From the NCBI GenBank assembly GCA_009746045.1, contig RPFO01000050.1, forward strand, positions 4,507,539 through 4,535,038: DNA of 27,500 nt. Reading direction: 5' to 3'. Position 1 is the stretch's first letter, and every line of letters starts with the position of its first letter. Shown here one piece after another: positions 1 through 10,677 of the stretch. The notes below the pieces were generated by a model, which ran no database searches, had not been told where the DNA came from, and was given only the letters and a program-made list of their open reading frames with translations. This DNA comes from Mesostigma viride (lineage: Eukaryota > Streptophyta > Mesostigmatophyceae > Mesostigmatales > Mesostigmataceae). The position numbers and the translations under genes are program-made.

Positions 1-610
1 CAATATAGTCGTCCTTCCCTATTCACCTCCACCACCGCGATGCATCATCAATATAGTCCTCGTTCCCTATTCACCTCCACCACCACGATGCATCATCAAT
101 ATAGTCCTCGTTCCCTATTCACCTCCACCACCGCGATGCATCATCAATATAGTCCTCGTTCCCTATTCACCTCCACCACCGCGATGCATCATCAATATAG
201 TCCTCGTTCCCTATTCACCTCCACCACACGATGCATCATCAATATAGTCCTCGTTCCCTATTCACCTCCACCACACGATGCATCATCAATACAGTCCTCG
301 TTCCCTATTCACCTCCACCACCACGATGCATCATCAATATAGTCCTCGTTCCCTATTCACCTCCACCACCGCGATGCATCATCAATATAGTCCTCGTTCC
401 CTATTCACCTCCACCACACGATGCATCATCAATATAGTCCTCGTTCCCTATTCACCTCCACCACACGATGCATCATCAATATAGTCCTCGTTCCCTATTC
501 ACCTCCACCACCACGATGCATCATCAATATAGTCCTCGTTCCCTATTCACCTCCACCACACGATGCATCATCAATATAGTCCTCGTTCCCTATTCACCTC
601 CACCACCGCG
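1..610. repeat. 47/48-bp tandem minisatellite
   Basis: Twelve complete units start at the ATGCATCATC words at 40, 88, 136, 184, 231, 278, 326, 374, 421, 468, 516 and 563, preceded by a partial unit from base 1. Units are 48 bp when they end in CCACCACCACG or CCACCACCGCG and 47 bp when they end in CCACCACACG, so the array mixes two length classes and its reading frame shifts repeatedly. Divergence between units is only one to three bases. The short open frames across it are products of the repeat, not genes. It runs off the left edge, so its true length is unknown. Confidence 0.95.
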
Positions 611-1264
611 ATGAAGGCAGGGGTAACCTCCGCCACCCACGCGTGGGCCATGGGGATGGAAGCCCCTGAGTGAGGCCAGGGCCAGACACTGACACACGGC
701 ACTTCACGCTCGCTTGCCCACGACTCGCCACACCTTGACATACGGCACTGTATGCTCGCTCGCCCACAACTCCTCATAAACACATCTCTCATCAAGTACT
801 TGCAATACCGAACTGGCAAGCCAGTGTGTGGCGTGCCAGCGCGCATGCTCACACACCCAGGGGACTCCACCCATGCAGCTACGTGTGGCCCCTGTGTACC
901 GTAGGCAAGCAACCTGACAGGCCGCTGCTTTGTGCCAACATCTTGAGTCAGATGGCCAGCAATCTCTTGAGCCTGTGTGCACCCAAGAAGTTCTGACCAA
1001 GAATGTGCCCGAACTTCCCTCCTGCGCTAAAGCAAAGGAGTTTTGTGGGCCATGTGGAGCGAAAGCAAGCGCAAAGTCCAGCGGAGCAAGCCCAACGGAG
1101 GAAGGATAACCCCAAGGATACAGGTTGTGATAGGGTACATGTCGTTGGACACCACCCACCACCACCGCCCATGCATGCGCATTCTACCCTCTGGCTGGTC
1201 TCGCACCAGCCACCGTTGGGCCCTGGCCCCACTGTGGCGGAGCCTGCTATCGTTCAACCGAATG
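611..1264. other. No gene seen; probable intron or intergenic DNA
   Basis: The stretch between the minisatellite and the AT-rich decanucleotide repeat has only short overlapping open frames on both strands, none with recognisable motifs or convincing splice junctions. If the minus-strand gene at 1373-2632 continues leftward, this would be its intron or 3' part. Confidence 0.4.
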
Positions 1265-1270
1265 CTGCGC

Positions 1271-1342
1271 ATACTGTATAATACTGTGTAATACTGTATA
1301 ATACTGTATTATACTGCATAATACTGTATAATACTGTATAAT
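1271..1342. repeat. 10-bp AT-rich tandem repeat (ATACTGTATA)
   Basis: About seven copies of a decanucleotide close to ATACTGTATA, with variants such as ATACTGTGTA, ATACTGTATT and ATACTGCATA. It is strongly AT-rich in a GC-rich neighbourhood. It lies about 30 bp beyond a splice-donor-like site of the minus-strand gene, which suggests an intronic position. Confidence 0.9.
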
Positions 1343-1372
1343 GTCAACATACTGCATCATATCAGCATTCAC

Positions 1373-2632
1373 CTGGGCCACCTGCTGTGCGTCGCTCGGC
1401 ACCACCACCGATGGGTGAGGCGCGCGCGGACGAGCGCCAGGCGTCGACGTGTGGTTGGCAGCGGGGCCGCCCCCGCTCCTGTGGCCCTCCACAGGGTATC
1501 CAGGGCGCCCCCCTTGTGAGGCCCGAGGCACATCCTTGGCGTGCGGAGGTTGGCCGCTGGTTGCCGCAACCCCAGGGGCAGCAGCAGCAGTGCGCAGGTT
1601 GCTTGCGGCGGCAAAGGGGTAAGCACTAGGGTTGTGAGGGTTGCTGGCAAGGTGATGCGGAGTACCCTTGCGTAGGCTGCCTGCGGTAGCCAGCATCAGC
1701 TCTTGCTTCACCAGCGTGGACGCCACCGCCAGCCGGCGCCCTGTGTGGGACTCCCGGAGCAGGTTCTGCAGCACGCCCGGGCTGAACCCCAGCTTGCCGT
1801 CCGCCACCTTCCAGGTGTGGACGCGGACCAGCCCGTCCCGCAGGTCGAACACGCCAGGGACGTGGGTGGAGCTGTCCCAGCCAGGGTGCTGGGGTTGCGA
1901 ACCGTGTGCCGCTGGCACGCTCTTCAACGCCTCCCATTCGTCCGGGGATGGCCCGGCCTGGATACGGGCGGGGGCCCTTGATGAGCTGGCGGTACCAGGG
2001 GCATGGGCCCCACCGACAGGCCGGCCGGGTCCCGCTGATGTCATCGCGCTTCTGCCGTCAGCGTTCACGTACGAGCCTGGGGTTTCACTCCAAAACGGGT
2101 CGGGGCCTGCAAGCGCGTTGTCCACCCATTGCTGGCCCCGTTTGGACAGTGGCCGAGGGGGGTTCGCAGGAGCAGCGGCCAAGTCGCTTGTCCCGGCAGC
2201 GTTGACTCGCGCTGCTGGCTTCGGTCCCCTACCCGCCTGCTTCCCAGAGACCGGTCGTTTTGGGGGGGTGCCTTCCCCGTGCAGGATTATACCACCGAAG
2301 GTTTGGTTGGGCGCAGAATTATCGCAGCTTGCCGCATCCTTGACACCGGTTTCCACCGGGCTTTGGGAGGATATGCCACGATGGATGGATGGAGCCGAGG
2401 CGTCACCCGTCAACCTACCATGGACCGCGGAAGCAGGCGGGTTATAGGACCCGCTTGTGTATCCCCGATTGGGCGGGTCGCCTTGGCTTTCTGAGGTTGA
2501 AAATCGCAGCTGATCTGCAGGCCTTTTAACCACGATTGAAGGTCCGGCAGGAATCTCCTTGGAGTAATTATCCACCGGCGCGGAATACAATGGAGGTGCC
2601 ACAAATGACAGCTGGTTGGATTTTACCGGCAT
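1373..2632 (-). CDS. Unrecognised disordered protein, long first exon
   Basis: A 420-codon open exon read from the ATG at 2632 (MPVKSNQL...), the first ATG in this frame; the open frame extends upstream to about 2809 without another ATG. The product is rich in Ala, Pro, Gly and Ser and mostly disordered. One stretch looks more ordered: DGLVRVHTWKVADGKLGF followed by SPGVLQNLLRESHTGRR and STLVKQELMLATAG, which could form beta then helical structure. I do not recognise the family. On the minus strand the reading ...DAQQVAQ is followed at 1372 by GTGAATG, a plausible donor; beyond it the frame only translates the AT-rich decamer repeat to a stop at 1247. I therefore end the exon at 1373. Later exons would lie to the left, possibly off the window. 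Confidence 0.45.
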
Positions 2633-3610
2633 GGATTCGGGGCATCTGTCGGGAACCGGTCTCGCGGCCAACCAGCAAAATGGTGTTAATCGCCCAGATA
2701 TCGGATGGACTAGCACCACGAATAACACCAGCGCAGATAAAAACCAGAGACCCAGCTGGTTACAGGCGTCAAATAAATCGTAACATCTCAAAATCGCGAC
2801 TAGTGGCAACTGGCTCTGGGCAATTTAAATTATTGAAGTCTCGAGCAAGTTTGGGGCAGACAGCTCGCCATATTTACGAACAAGAATGCTCAGACCATTT
2901 TAATTTGTTTTTCGAGATACGCGCGAAAATCAAACCGAGTGATGCCGGCCACTCCCCACATGACGGCAGAGTACGGCGGGCATTGCGCAAGCGCCAAGTG
3001 TGCACGCATCTGACAGGTTTAGCAGGCAGGCGCTACCTTCAGGACATGGACAGAATTTTTCATTTGCACTGCTTCCACGGCCAATTATGGCGAGGCTATT
3101 GGCGCAAGGATTTGTTGAATTTCGATGGTAAGAAATCACTAAAATAGCAAATTTGATGTCAAGGAAAGCTGGATTTAATACAAGATGTCGTGAAACACTG
3201 TGCGCACGGGCGTAAAACAGTCTGGTCAATTGACAAGGTTTCGCAATCATGAGGAGATGGAGAGGTCACTGACGAGTTTGCGAGTATTACTGACTTGCCG
3301 CGCGCGATGAGCGTAATTGTAGAAAGGCTGGATGAACTGCGGAGGACGGCAAGAGAAGCATTGGACTTTGCGCGTTTGCTTTACTGACATTGGTGGCATC
3401 TATGACTCTGGACAAGCCAGCAACATAGTGTTGACGTGATGCTAGTTGTACCAATCGCCTTGGCTTCCAAGTTTAACGCGGAAACACTATCTTTTGCATC
3501 GTGCAGAAATGCAGATTTCATGACATTTGCTAAGCAGGCTGAGAGCAATTTCAGTGCATACATATTTTGAGGCCCACGGCCTGGTTGTGGCATAAATTCC
3601 GCGTATCGAC
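2633..3610. promoter_or_regulatory. Probable shared upstream region of two divergent genes
   Basis: About 980 bp separate the ATG of the minus-strand gene (2632) from the ATG of the plus-strand gene (3611). Base composition is visibly lower in GC than in either gene. No convincing TATA box, operator or ORF could be singled out; a plus-strand open frame at 2536-3147 has no recognisable content. The divergent arrangement suggests, but does not prove, a bidirectional promoter with both 5' UTRs. Confidence 0.3.
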
Positions 3611-4310
<700 letters not shown>

Positions 4311-4423
4311 GTGCAAATTGTGGTTTGGGGATGTGGGGATGGCATGCTGGCCAGATTCATTGGAGTATTGGAGAAGTTTCTAGCTGTGTGCATATGCGTG
4401 TGCGTGTGCATGTGTCCTTTGTG

Positions 4424-4813
4424 GGCGTGGGCGAGGGCGTGGGCGTGGGCGTGGGCGAGGGCGTGGGCGAGGGCGTGGGCGCGGGCGAGGGTGTGGGCGT
4501 GGGCGTGGGCGCGGGCAAGGGCGTGGGCGTGGGCGTGGGCGTGGGCGTGGGCGTGGGCGTGGGCGTGGGCGTGGGCGTGGGCGCGGGCGTGGGCGTGGGC
4601 GTGGGCGTGGGCGTGGGCGCGGGCGCGGGCGTGGGCGTGGGCGCGGGCGCGGGCGTGGGCGTGGGCGTGGGCGTGGGCGTGGGCGTGGGCGTGGGCGTGG
4701 GCGTGGGCGTGGGCGTGGGCGTGGGCGTGGGCGTGGGCGTGGGCGTGGGCGTGGGCGTGGGCGTGGGCGTGGGCGTGGGCGTGGGCGTGGGCGTGGGCGT
4801 GGGCGTGGGCGTG
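4424..4813. repeat. (GGGCGT)n hexanucleotide microsatellite
   Basis: About 65 tandem hexamers, mostly GGGCGT. GGGCGA, GGGCGC and GGGCAA variants are confined to the first half and the second half (after about 4660) is essentially pure. It is preceded by a short GT-rich tract (GTGTGCATATGCGTGTGCG). It follows the donor at 4311, so it probably lies in an intron. The long dipeptide-like open frames here (Gly-Val, Ala-Trp, His-Ala, Thr-Pro) are repeat artefacts. The G-run strand could form G-quadruplexes. Confidence 0.95.
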
Positions 4814-4999
4814 ACTCTCTCTCTGCACATCAATCAGGTTGCGTTGCGGGGTTACCAGGGCCTTTGAGCCCACGCTTGTGTACGAGTGTGGAGGCATGTG
4901 CATGAGATGGTGTACAAGCGTGCGACTTGCATCTGTCAACCAAGCGGGACGGATGAGGGGCCATAGGTTTGCCGGTACGCGTGCCAGTAGCGTGCCCAG

Positions 5000-5068
5000 G
5001 GTCAATGGCGCCAGCGCAACAGAACAGAGTGCCCCTGGTGCTAGAGATGGCAGTTGTGGCGGGGGCGA
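5000..5068 (+). CDS. Candidate small internal exon of the large gene
   Basis: A 69-bp segment between an acceptor (CGTGCCCAG, ending 4999) and a donor (GTAAAG at 5069). Read in phase 1 it encodes SMAPAQQNRVPLVLEMAVVA plus one or two residues, and it leaves in phase 1. That matches the phase-1 end of the poly-Gln exon (4310) and the phase-1 start of the exon at 6091. The splice sites are ordinary and the sequence has no family signature, so it is only a candidate; direct splicing from 4310 to 6091 would also keep the frame. Confidence 0.25.
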
Positions 5069-6090
5069 GTAAAGGTCATGGCACCCGGCCTGTCCATGGA
5101 GCATAGCGCACTAGTTGGCGGTCACCATGCGAGGCCAGGGCGGCAGGGCCCCCAGCCATGCCGCAGGAGGGTTGACCAAGGGATTGTGGGAAAAAGCGGT
5201 GTGCCAAACTGGTACAGCTGGTGTATGCCCACCACCAACACTGCGGCCCACGTTGCATATTTCTGTGGGCTCACCATCGTGGGGGGTGGGGACCAGTGAC
5301 GCATCGCATGGTGGCAGCACCAGTGCTACAGTTAGTTCCGCATTAAGTTAACTTCCTTTTTGTATGCTTCCATGTCCGCTTAAGGTTCCACTGCGAACGT
5401 TTTGTCGGCAAGTTTAACTCACCTGGTGCGGATGGAGTTAACGTGGAAAAAAATGACAAACTTGAGGCCTGGGGGACGCCAACTTGCTGCTTTTGGCCAG
5501 TTTGGCCAGGTCGGCGCGGCGAGGGACAACAGGCGCAACCCGCTACCACCCTACGTTGCCATGTGTGCCATATCGATCGGTATCGGTACTAGGCCTGGGT
5601 AGAATTCAAGAGCCATGTTTGACGTCGGTTGGGATCCTATCCTGCTGTGACCAAGCGGGCAGACGACACTCAAGCCCTGAGACTTGCCCAAACTTGGAAG
5701 TGTGGGCCGCGGGATGATGCCACTCGATCAGGCGTGACGAGGGCTGTCAAATGCTGTTTAAACGTCCATCAGAAGGCACGGGGGATCGGATCTAGTTTCC
5801 TTCTACCGATAAGTTACATCTGCGTGGAATGTTCCGTTTCTCTAGCTGGGGGGGGGGATGGAACTTCACACAGAACTGGCTGTGATTGTGTGCAGGGAGA
5901 CCGCAGGTGTCCCTGTGGCTTGTCGCCTCGCCCTTGCGTGAACCGCAAGGCGTGGCACTGCTTGTGTCGTGTCCAGCGGTGCGGGTCATGGCAGGGCTGG
6001 GCTTGTGAACCTGTGGGGGTGCACGTCTGGTAATGAACCATAAAATAAAGATACGAACCTTTTACGTTGCCTCCATCTTGGCACTCGCAG
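5069..6090. other. Probable intron, nothing else recognised
   Basis: About 1 kb without recognisable coding sequence, RNA gene or long repeat. It ends in a good acceptor: the pyrimidine-rich stretch TTGCCTCCATCTTGGCACTC followed by GCAG at 6087-6090. Short open frames on both strands are not supported by motifs. Confidence 0.35.
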
Positions 6091-6254
6091 GCAGCACGCC
6101 TTCTGAGCCAGCCGGTGGCCCCCTTGGCAGGGAGGGCGAGGGAGGCCTTTCGGATCCAGATGCCAGCATTGCCAGGGTGCCAGAACCCAGCGGTGCCACC
6201 GACATCGAGGCCATCTTGGCGCAGGCGCGTCGCATACGCGAGAAACGCACTCAG
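6091..6254 (+). CDS. Internal exon of the large low-complexity gene
   Basis: Bounded by an acceptor (CACTCGCAG, ending 6090) and a donor (CAG|GTGGGA at 6255). It starts in phase 1 and leaves in phase 0. It encodes a Gly/Pro/Glu-rich segment (GSTPSEPAGGPLGREGEGG) followed by a clear amphipathic helix, TDIEAILAQARRIREKRTQ. The next exon at 6790 starts in phase 0, which fits. The family is not recognised. Confidence 0.5.
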
Positions 6255-6286
6255 GTGGGACGCAATCTTTCGTGACCTCTTCTTTT

Positions 6287-6336
6287 GCTTCCCTTTCGCT
6301 TCCCTTTTGCTTCCCTTTTGCTTCCCTTTTGCTTCC
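6287..6336. repeat. 11-bp tandem repeat (GCTTCCCTTTT)
   Basis: About four to five copies of GCTTCCCTTTT, one with TTTC in place of TTTT, forming a pure pyrimidine/G-poor tract just inside the intron that begins at 6255. Confidence 0.8.
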
Positions 6337-6440
6337 TGATGAGCCCCTTGGCATGCCACACAGCCGCGCAAGCTTGGGGCATGTAGCTTTAGGCATCAAT
6401 GGACATGGAGCATGCGGCATGAATGACTCCCCCATTTTGG

Positions 6441-6515
6441 CGCATCCTCGATAGGCGCAACCTCGATAGGCGCATCCTCGATAGGCGGACCCTAGATAGG
6501 CGGACCCTAGATAGC
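6441..6515. repeat. 15-bp tandem repeat (CGCATCCTCGATAGG)
   Basis: Five contiguous 15-bp units. Three resemble CGCATCCTCGATAGG and the last two are the derived form CGGACCCTAGATAGG. The ordered change along the array shows that a variant unit was itself duplicated. It lies in the probable intron 6255-6789. Confidence 0.88.
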
Positions 6516-6789
6516 CGTACGCTTGTTGTGCTGGTTTGATGGGTGAACGAACAAGTGGCGGAATGGGGCCGCCAAGCTTGGGGCCAGCGGTGTAGGCGTT
6601 GATGCGGATAAGCCTAGCGCACTACATGCGGGGGGAGTAGTGGATGGCCTGTGTCATGTCATGGCCTGTTTTGGACACATGCCCGACACCTGAGTAGTCA
6701 TGCCTGAGTGTTGCTGGACCTGTGTTGGCGAGCATGTTTCACGATCCACCCCCCTGCGTCATCGCACGACCCGTGTCGAAACACGACAG

Positions 6790-7800
6790 GGGAAACTGCC
6801 GCCTGAAGGACCGTCCACGGCCAAGGGGGCAAACCCTGGGGCCACAGGGTCGTCTGCCAGCAGTAGCGGCGTACGGCGCACCCTCTCGGGTACCACCGCG
6901 GGCCTTGCGCGGGCTGGGTTGCCCACCGCTCCAGCCCCCGGGCAAGGTAAGGTGGTGCGAGCATCATCCCTGTTGGCGGCAGCAGCGGCAGCCAGATCTG
7001 CCAACCCAAGTACCTCACCATTGCTGCCGCCAAGTAGAGAGCCTCCTGGCAGCAAGGCCAAGGCCCCAGGGGCCCAGGGTGGTGGGGAGGCACCGCGTAA
7101 GCAGCCATCGGCCACAGCGAGCAAGCCAGCGGCCAAGATGCCCTTCCTACAGGACTTCAGAGTGGCGCGGAAAGCGGTCCAAGAGGCGGCGCCCGTGGGG
7201 GTGCCCCAGGGGGTTGGCCGCCCGTCGTCGTTGAACCAGAGGGACAGCGCGGGACCCGGGCGGCCTCCCTCGGCCAGTGGTGCGGCGGCAGCTGGCGGCA
7301 GCAGCAAACCCGGCGCTGCAGGTGCTTCTGTGGCGAGGCAGGCGGCTGCAAACGGTGCCACGGCCTCGCACGGCAGCCCCTATGGGGTAGGGGAGCCTCC
7401 ATTGGCCAAAGCGTTGTTGGGGCCAACCTCCATGACATCATCCGTGTCGATGCCAGGTGCGGCGCCGACAGTGCCACCCCCAGGACCAGCGCTGCCTCTG
7501 CCAGGGGGGGGGGCGCCAGCAGCCAACGTAGCGCATGCTCCCGGTGCGCCCGCTGTGCCCTCGGTACCAGCGCGGTTCCCCAGCTTCCCCAGCGATCTGT
7601 TCGCGAGGTCTCGCGAGCTGGCGGAGCTGCGGGAGGTGTGCCGGGTGGAAGCAGAAGCGAGGGTGGAAGCAGCGGCAAGGATGACGGGCGGCGGACCGAG
7701 GGGCGAGCTGGCAGGGGGTGGCTGCGAAAGTGGTGACGATTTTCTCGCCGCCATGCGCCAAATATCCTTTCCACGGATCCCTAGTCTGGCAAACGATGAC
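6790..7800 (+). CDS. Large central exon, Ala/Gly/Pro-rich
   Basis: Starts after an acceptor (AACACGACAG, ending 6789) in phase 0, matching the exon that ends at 6254. It encodes about 335 residues of Ala/Ser/Gly/Pro-rich sequence. Short ordered islands are [39 protein letters not shown] with the charged helix [13 protein letters not shown], and [20 protein letters not shown] near the end. No known domain is recognised. The 3' boundary is uncertain: the frame runs straight into the CCCT microsatellite (Pro-Ser-Leu-Pro repeats up to 8754), which I do not believe is coding, and I could not pick a convincing donor. The end given is where unique sequence stops. Confidence 0.45.
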
Positions 7801-7805
7801 ATGCA

Positions 7806-8745
7806 AGCACTTGCTTGCTTCCTTCCTTCCTTCCTCCCTCCCTCCCTCCCTCCCTCGGACCTCCCTCCCTCCCTCCCTCCCTCCCTCCCTCCCTCCCTCC
7901 CTCCCTCCCTCCTCCCTCCCTCCTCCCTCCCTCCCTCCCTCCCTCCTCCCTCCCTCCCTCCTCCCTCCCTCCCTCCCTCCCTCCCTCCCTCCCTCCCTCC
8001 CTCCCTCCTCCCTCCCTCCCTCCCTCCTCCCTCCCTCCCTCCCTCCCTCCTCCCTCCTCCCTCCCTCCCTCCCTCCCTCCCTCCCTCCTCCCTCCCTCCC
8101 TCCCTCCCTCCCTCCCTCCCTCCCTCCTCCCTCCCTCCCTCCCTCCCTCCCTCCCTCCTCCCTCCTCCCTCCCTCCCTCCTCCCTCCCTCCTCCTCCCTC
8201 CCTCCCTCCCTCCTCCCTCCCTCCCTCCCTCCCTCCCTCCTCCCTCCTCCCTCCCTCCCTCCCTCCCTCCCTCCTCCCTCCCTCCCTCCCTCCCTCCCTC
8301 CCTCCCTCCCTCCCTCCTCCCTCCCTCCCTCCTCCTCCCTCCCTCCTCCCTCCCTCCCTCCCTCCCTCCCTCCCTCCCTCCCTCCTCCCTCCCCCTCCTC
8401 CCTCCCTCCCTCCCTCCCTCCCTCCTCCCTCCCTCCTCCCTCCTCCTCCCTCCCTCCCTCCCTCCCTCCCTCCCTCCCTCCCTCCCTCCCTCCCTCCCTC
8501 CCTCCCTCCCTCCCTCCCTCCCTCCCTCCCTCCCTCCCTCCCTCCCTCCCTCCCTCCCTCCCTCCCTCCCTCCCTCCCTCCCTCCCTCCCTCCCTCCCTC
8601 CCTCCCTCCCTCCCTCCCTCCCTCCCTCCCTCCCTCCCTCCCTCCCTCCCTCCCTCCCTCCCTCCCTTTCTTCCTTCCTTCCTTCCTTCCTTCCTTCCTT
8701 CCTTCCTCGCTTGATTGCTTGCTTGCTTGCTTACTTACTTACTGT
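7806..8745. repeat. Compound (CCCT)n microsatellite with nested flanks
   Basis: About 850 bp of CCCT tetramers with scattered shortened CCT units in the first two thirds and a pure tract from about 8450 to 8665. The core is flanked on both sides by CTTC repeats and outside these by CTTG repeats; the right side adds a few ACTT units. One strand is entirely pyrimidine, so H-DNA or triplex formation is possible. All three plus-strand frames stay open through it, giving long Ser-Leu-Pro-Pro artefacts. Confidence 0.96.
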
Positions 8746-9369
8746 CTTGCTTAGCCTGCCAGACACGGGTCAGCATGTGATGTGCACAACATGCACATGT
8801 TCTTTGTGCTTTATCTCCAAGGCACATGTTTTGAGCGTCGTTGGGAGGGTGGTTCTACGGTTATGTTGTTGGTGCGGGGCCATGGGGCCACATTGCGCTA
8901 CTACATGTCACGATGCTGGGCAAAATCGCTGCTTAGTTTTGTGCACGGCATTGGGCCATCAAGGCAGCATGCGGGTCAGCTTTTTTGCCCTTATAGTCTC
9001 TGCAATAATCTCTCCTATGGTGCGCTAGCTAGCTAAGAATAGCTGAGTAGTGTTTCATCCTACCTCAACGGCAGTTCAAGCGCTTCCCAACCTGCCCAGG
9101 CCTCCATGGCCTATTCTCTTCATGACTCTTTCCCTTCATGCACCCATGAACAGTCTTGGTTTAACCTGGGTTTCCTTAACAGCTGGCATCCACGTGCACC
9201 CTACGCCCTGCCCTGGTTTGCCTGGGTGCCCCCCCTCCTTGTGCCCTCCCATACTGCCCTATGCTGCCTGCCTCACCGTGCTTGTGGTTTGGAACCCTTG
9301 CGGTGGGGTCCGTTCATCACACCCTCGCTGGGGTAGGGATGCCCCAGATCCCCTCACACGGGCCCTTGT
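8746..9369. other. Probable intron, no recognisable gene
   Basis: Unique sequence between the CCCT array and the next supported exon. Overlapping short open frames occur in several frames (for example 8782-9036 and 9050-9382) but none shows a domain or a phase-consistent pair of splice sites. Candidate acceptors for the next exon occur near 9340-9395. Confidence 0.35.
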
Positions 9370-9394
9370 CGGTGCCATCTAGCCAGACCACTGA

Positions 9395-9735
9395 GGACAT
9401 GACGGGTGCCAGCGGGGGCAGGCAAGGGGAGGCAGGGCCCTTGGAATGTGGGGGCCTGGGGAGACCTCCCGCATCGGCGCGATATCGCCCCGGTGTGCTG
9501 GCGCACGGTGCAGGGTACGAGGCGGGTCCCTACGCAGACCTCCTGCGGATGGGGTCAGGGGACCCTGGCCAGGTGCCCGTCCCGCTGAGCCTGCGTTCGG
9601 CGCGCGGGTGGGGGGTGTGTGCTGCCGCGGCCGCAGAGCAGCAGGGTGCGCTGCTGCAGATGCTGGCGGAGCCGTCGGTCAGGGACCCTGAGCCTGCCTG
9701 GATGCGGGAGGTGGGCGGGCACTTGGGCGCGCCAG
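9395..9735 (+). CDS. Internal exon of the large low-complexity gene
   Basis: Open frame read as TTEDMTGASGGRQGEAGPLE, then ...YRPGVLAHGAGYEAGPYADL, then a helical segment AAAAAEQQGALLQMLAEPSV, ending LGAPG at a donor (CCAG|GTGGGT at 9736) in phase 1. The 5' boundary is approximate: acceptors fit either before ATCCCC near 9348 or before ACCACT near 9390, both in phase 0. The phase-1 exit matches the next exon at 11092. The family is not recognised. Confidence 0.45.
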
Positions 9736-10196
9736 GTGGGTGCCCCTGGCGTGTCGCGCATAGTTGTCCTTTTTGCGCTAAGTGTCATGCCCGGCCACTA
9801 TGCACGATTCTGGCGCTATATATGACGTTGAATATATATAGCGTGCTGTATTTCCTTAAAGCCTCATGAACCAGGTCACCATTCCCCTAGTTGCTGCTGG
9901 TTCCGCACGACTCAGTTTCCGAAGGCTACTTTCAGCAGCTCGTTTTGCGTCCGCAGTTGTCTCTCGCCCCTGTCACCGAAGCTGTTCCTGTCCCTGTTGC
10001 TGTCGCAGTATGTAGTATCCCTGGCGTGGTGGTGGTGCCATGTGCTGGCTCTTCCAGTCGTCTTGGTAGGCGTTGCACCCCCGGGCCTCCCCTCTGGTCT
10101 TGGCCCTCGTGGCCACCCAGCACACGTGCGGCAACGCCTGGTGCATCCACACCGACTTCGCGTGTGCAACGGCTTGGTCACCAAAACATACGGCTC
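9736..10196. other. Intron sequence; contains a short perfect hairpin
   Basis: No coding signal. Positions 9814-9823 (CGCTATATAT) pair with 9834-9843 (ATATATAGCG) around a 10-base loop, an AT-rich cruciform-capable site. Confidence 0.35.
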
Positions 10197-10677
10197 TTTG
10201 CTGCTCCTTGCACGATGGCCCTCCGCTGCTCCTTGCATGATGGCCCTCCGCTGCTCCTTGCACGATGGCCCTCCGCTGCTCCTTGCACGATGGCCCTCCG
10301 CTGCTCCTTGCACGCTGGCCCTCCGCTGCTCCTTGCACGATGGCCCTCCGCTGCTCCTTGCACGATGGCCCTCCGCTGCTCCTTGAACGGTGGCCCTCCG
10401 CTGCTCCTTGCACGATGGCCCTCCGCTGCTCCTTGCACGATGGCCCTCCGCTGCTCCTTGCACGCTGGCCCTCCGCTGCTCCTTGCACGCTGGCCCTCCG
10501 CTGCTCCTTGCACGATGGCCCTCCGCTGCTCCTTGCACGATGGCCCTCCGCTGCTCCTTGCACGATGGCCCTCCGCTGCTCCTTGCACGATGGCCCTCCG
10601 CTGCTCCTTGCACGCTGGCCCTCCGCTGCTCCTTGCACGCTGGCCCTCCGCTGCTCCTTGCATGATGGCCCTCCGCT
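10197..10677. repeat. 25-bp minisatellite
   Basis: About 19 tandem copies of a 25-bp unit containing GCTGCTCCTTGCACGATGGC. Variants differ mainly at one or two positions (GCACGATGG, GCACGCTGG, GCATGATGG, and one GAACGGTGG), and neighbouring units show the same variant order twice, as expected when blocks of units are copied. Because 25 is not a multiple of 3 and the unit lacks stops, all frames are open; the long translations (PPLLLARWPSAAP, AEGHRARSSGG) are artefacts. It lies between the phase-matched exons ending at 9735 and starting at 11092. Confidence 0.95.

Noticed and set aside
2633-2809. Membrane-anchored N-terminus for the minus-strand gene (a Leu/Val-rich stretch upstream)
   Set aside because: The hydrophobic stretch precedes the first in-frame ATG at 2632 and would need a non-ATG start; an upstream exon cannot be excluded but is not supported.
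7806-8754. Proline-rich structural protein (Ser-Leu-Pro-Pro repeats)
   Set aside because: All three plus frames are open only because the CCCT microsatellite lacks stops; 4-bp units cycle through the frames and give the same peptide in each.
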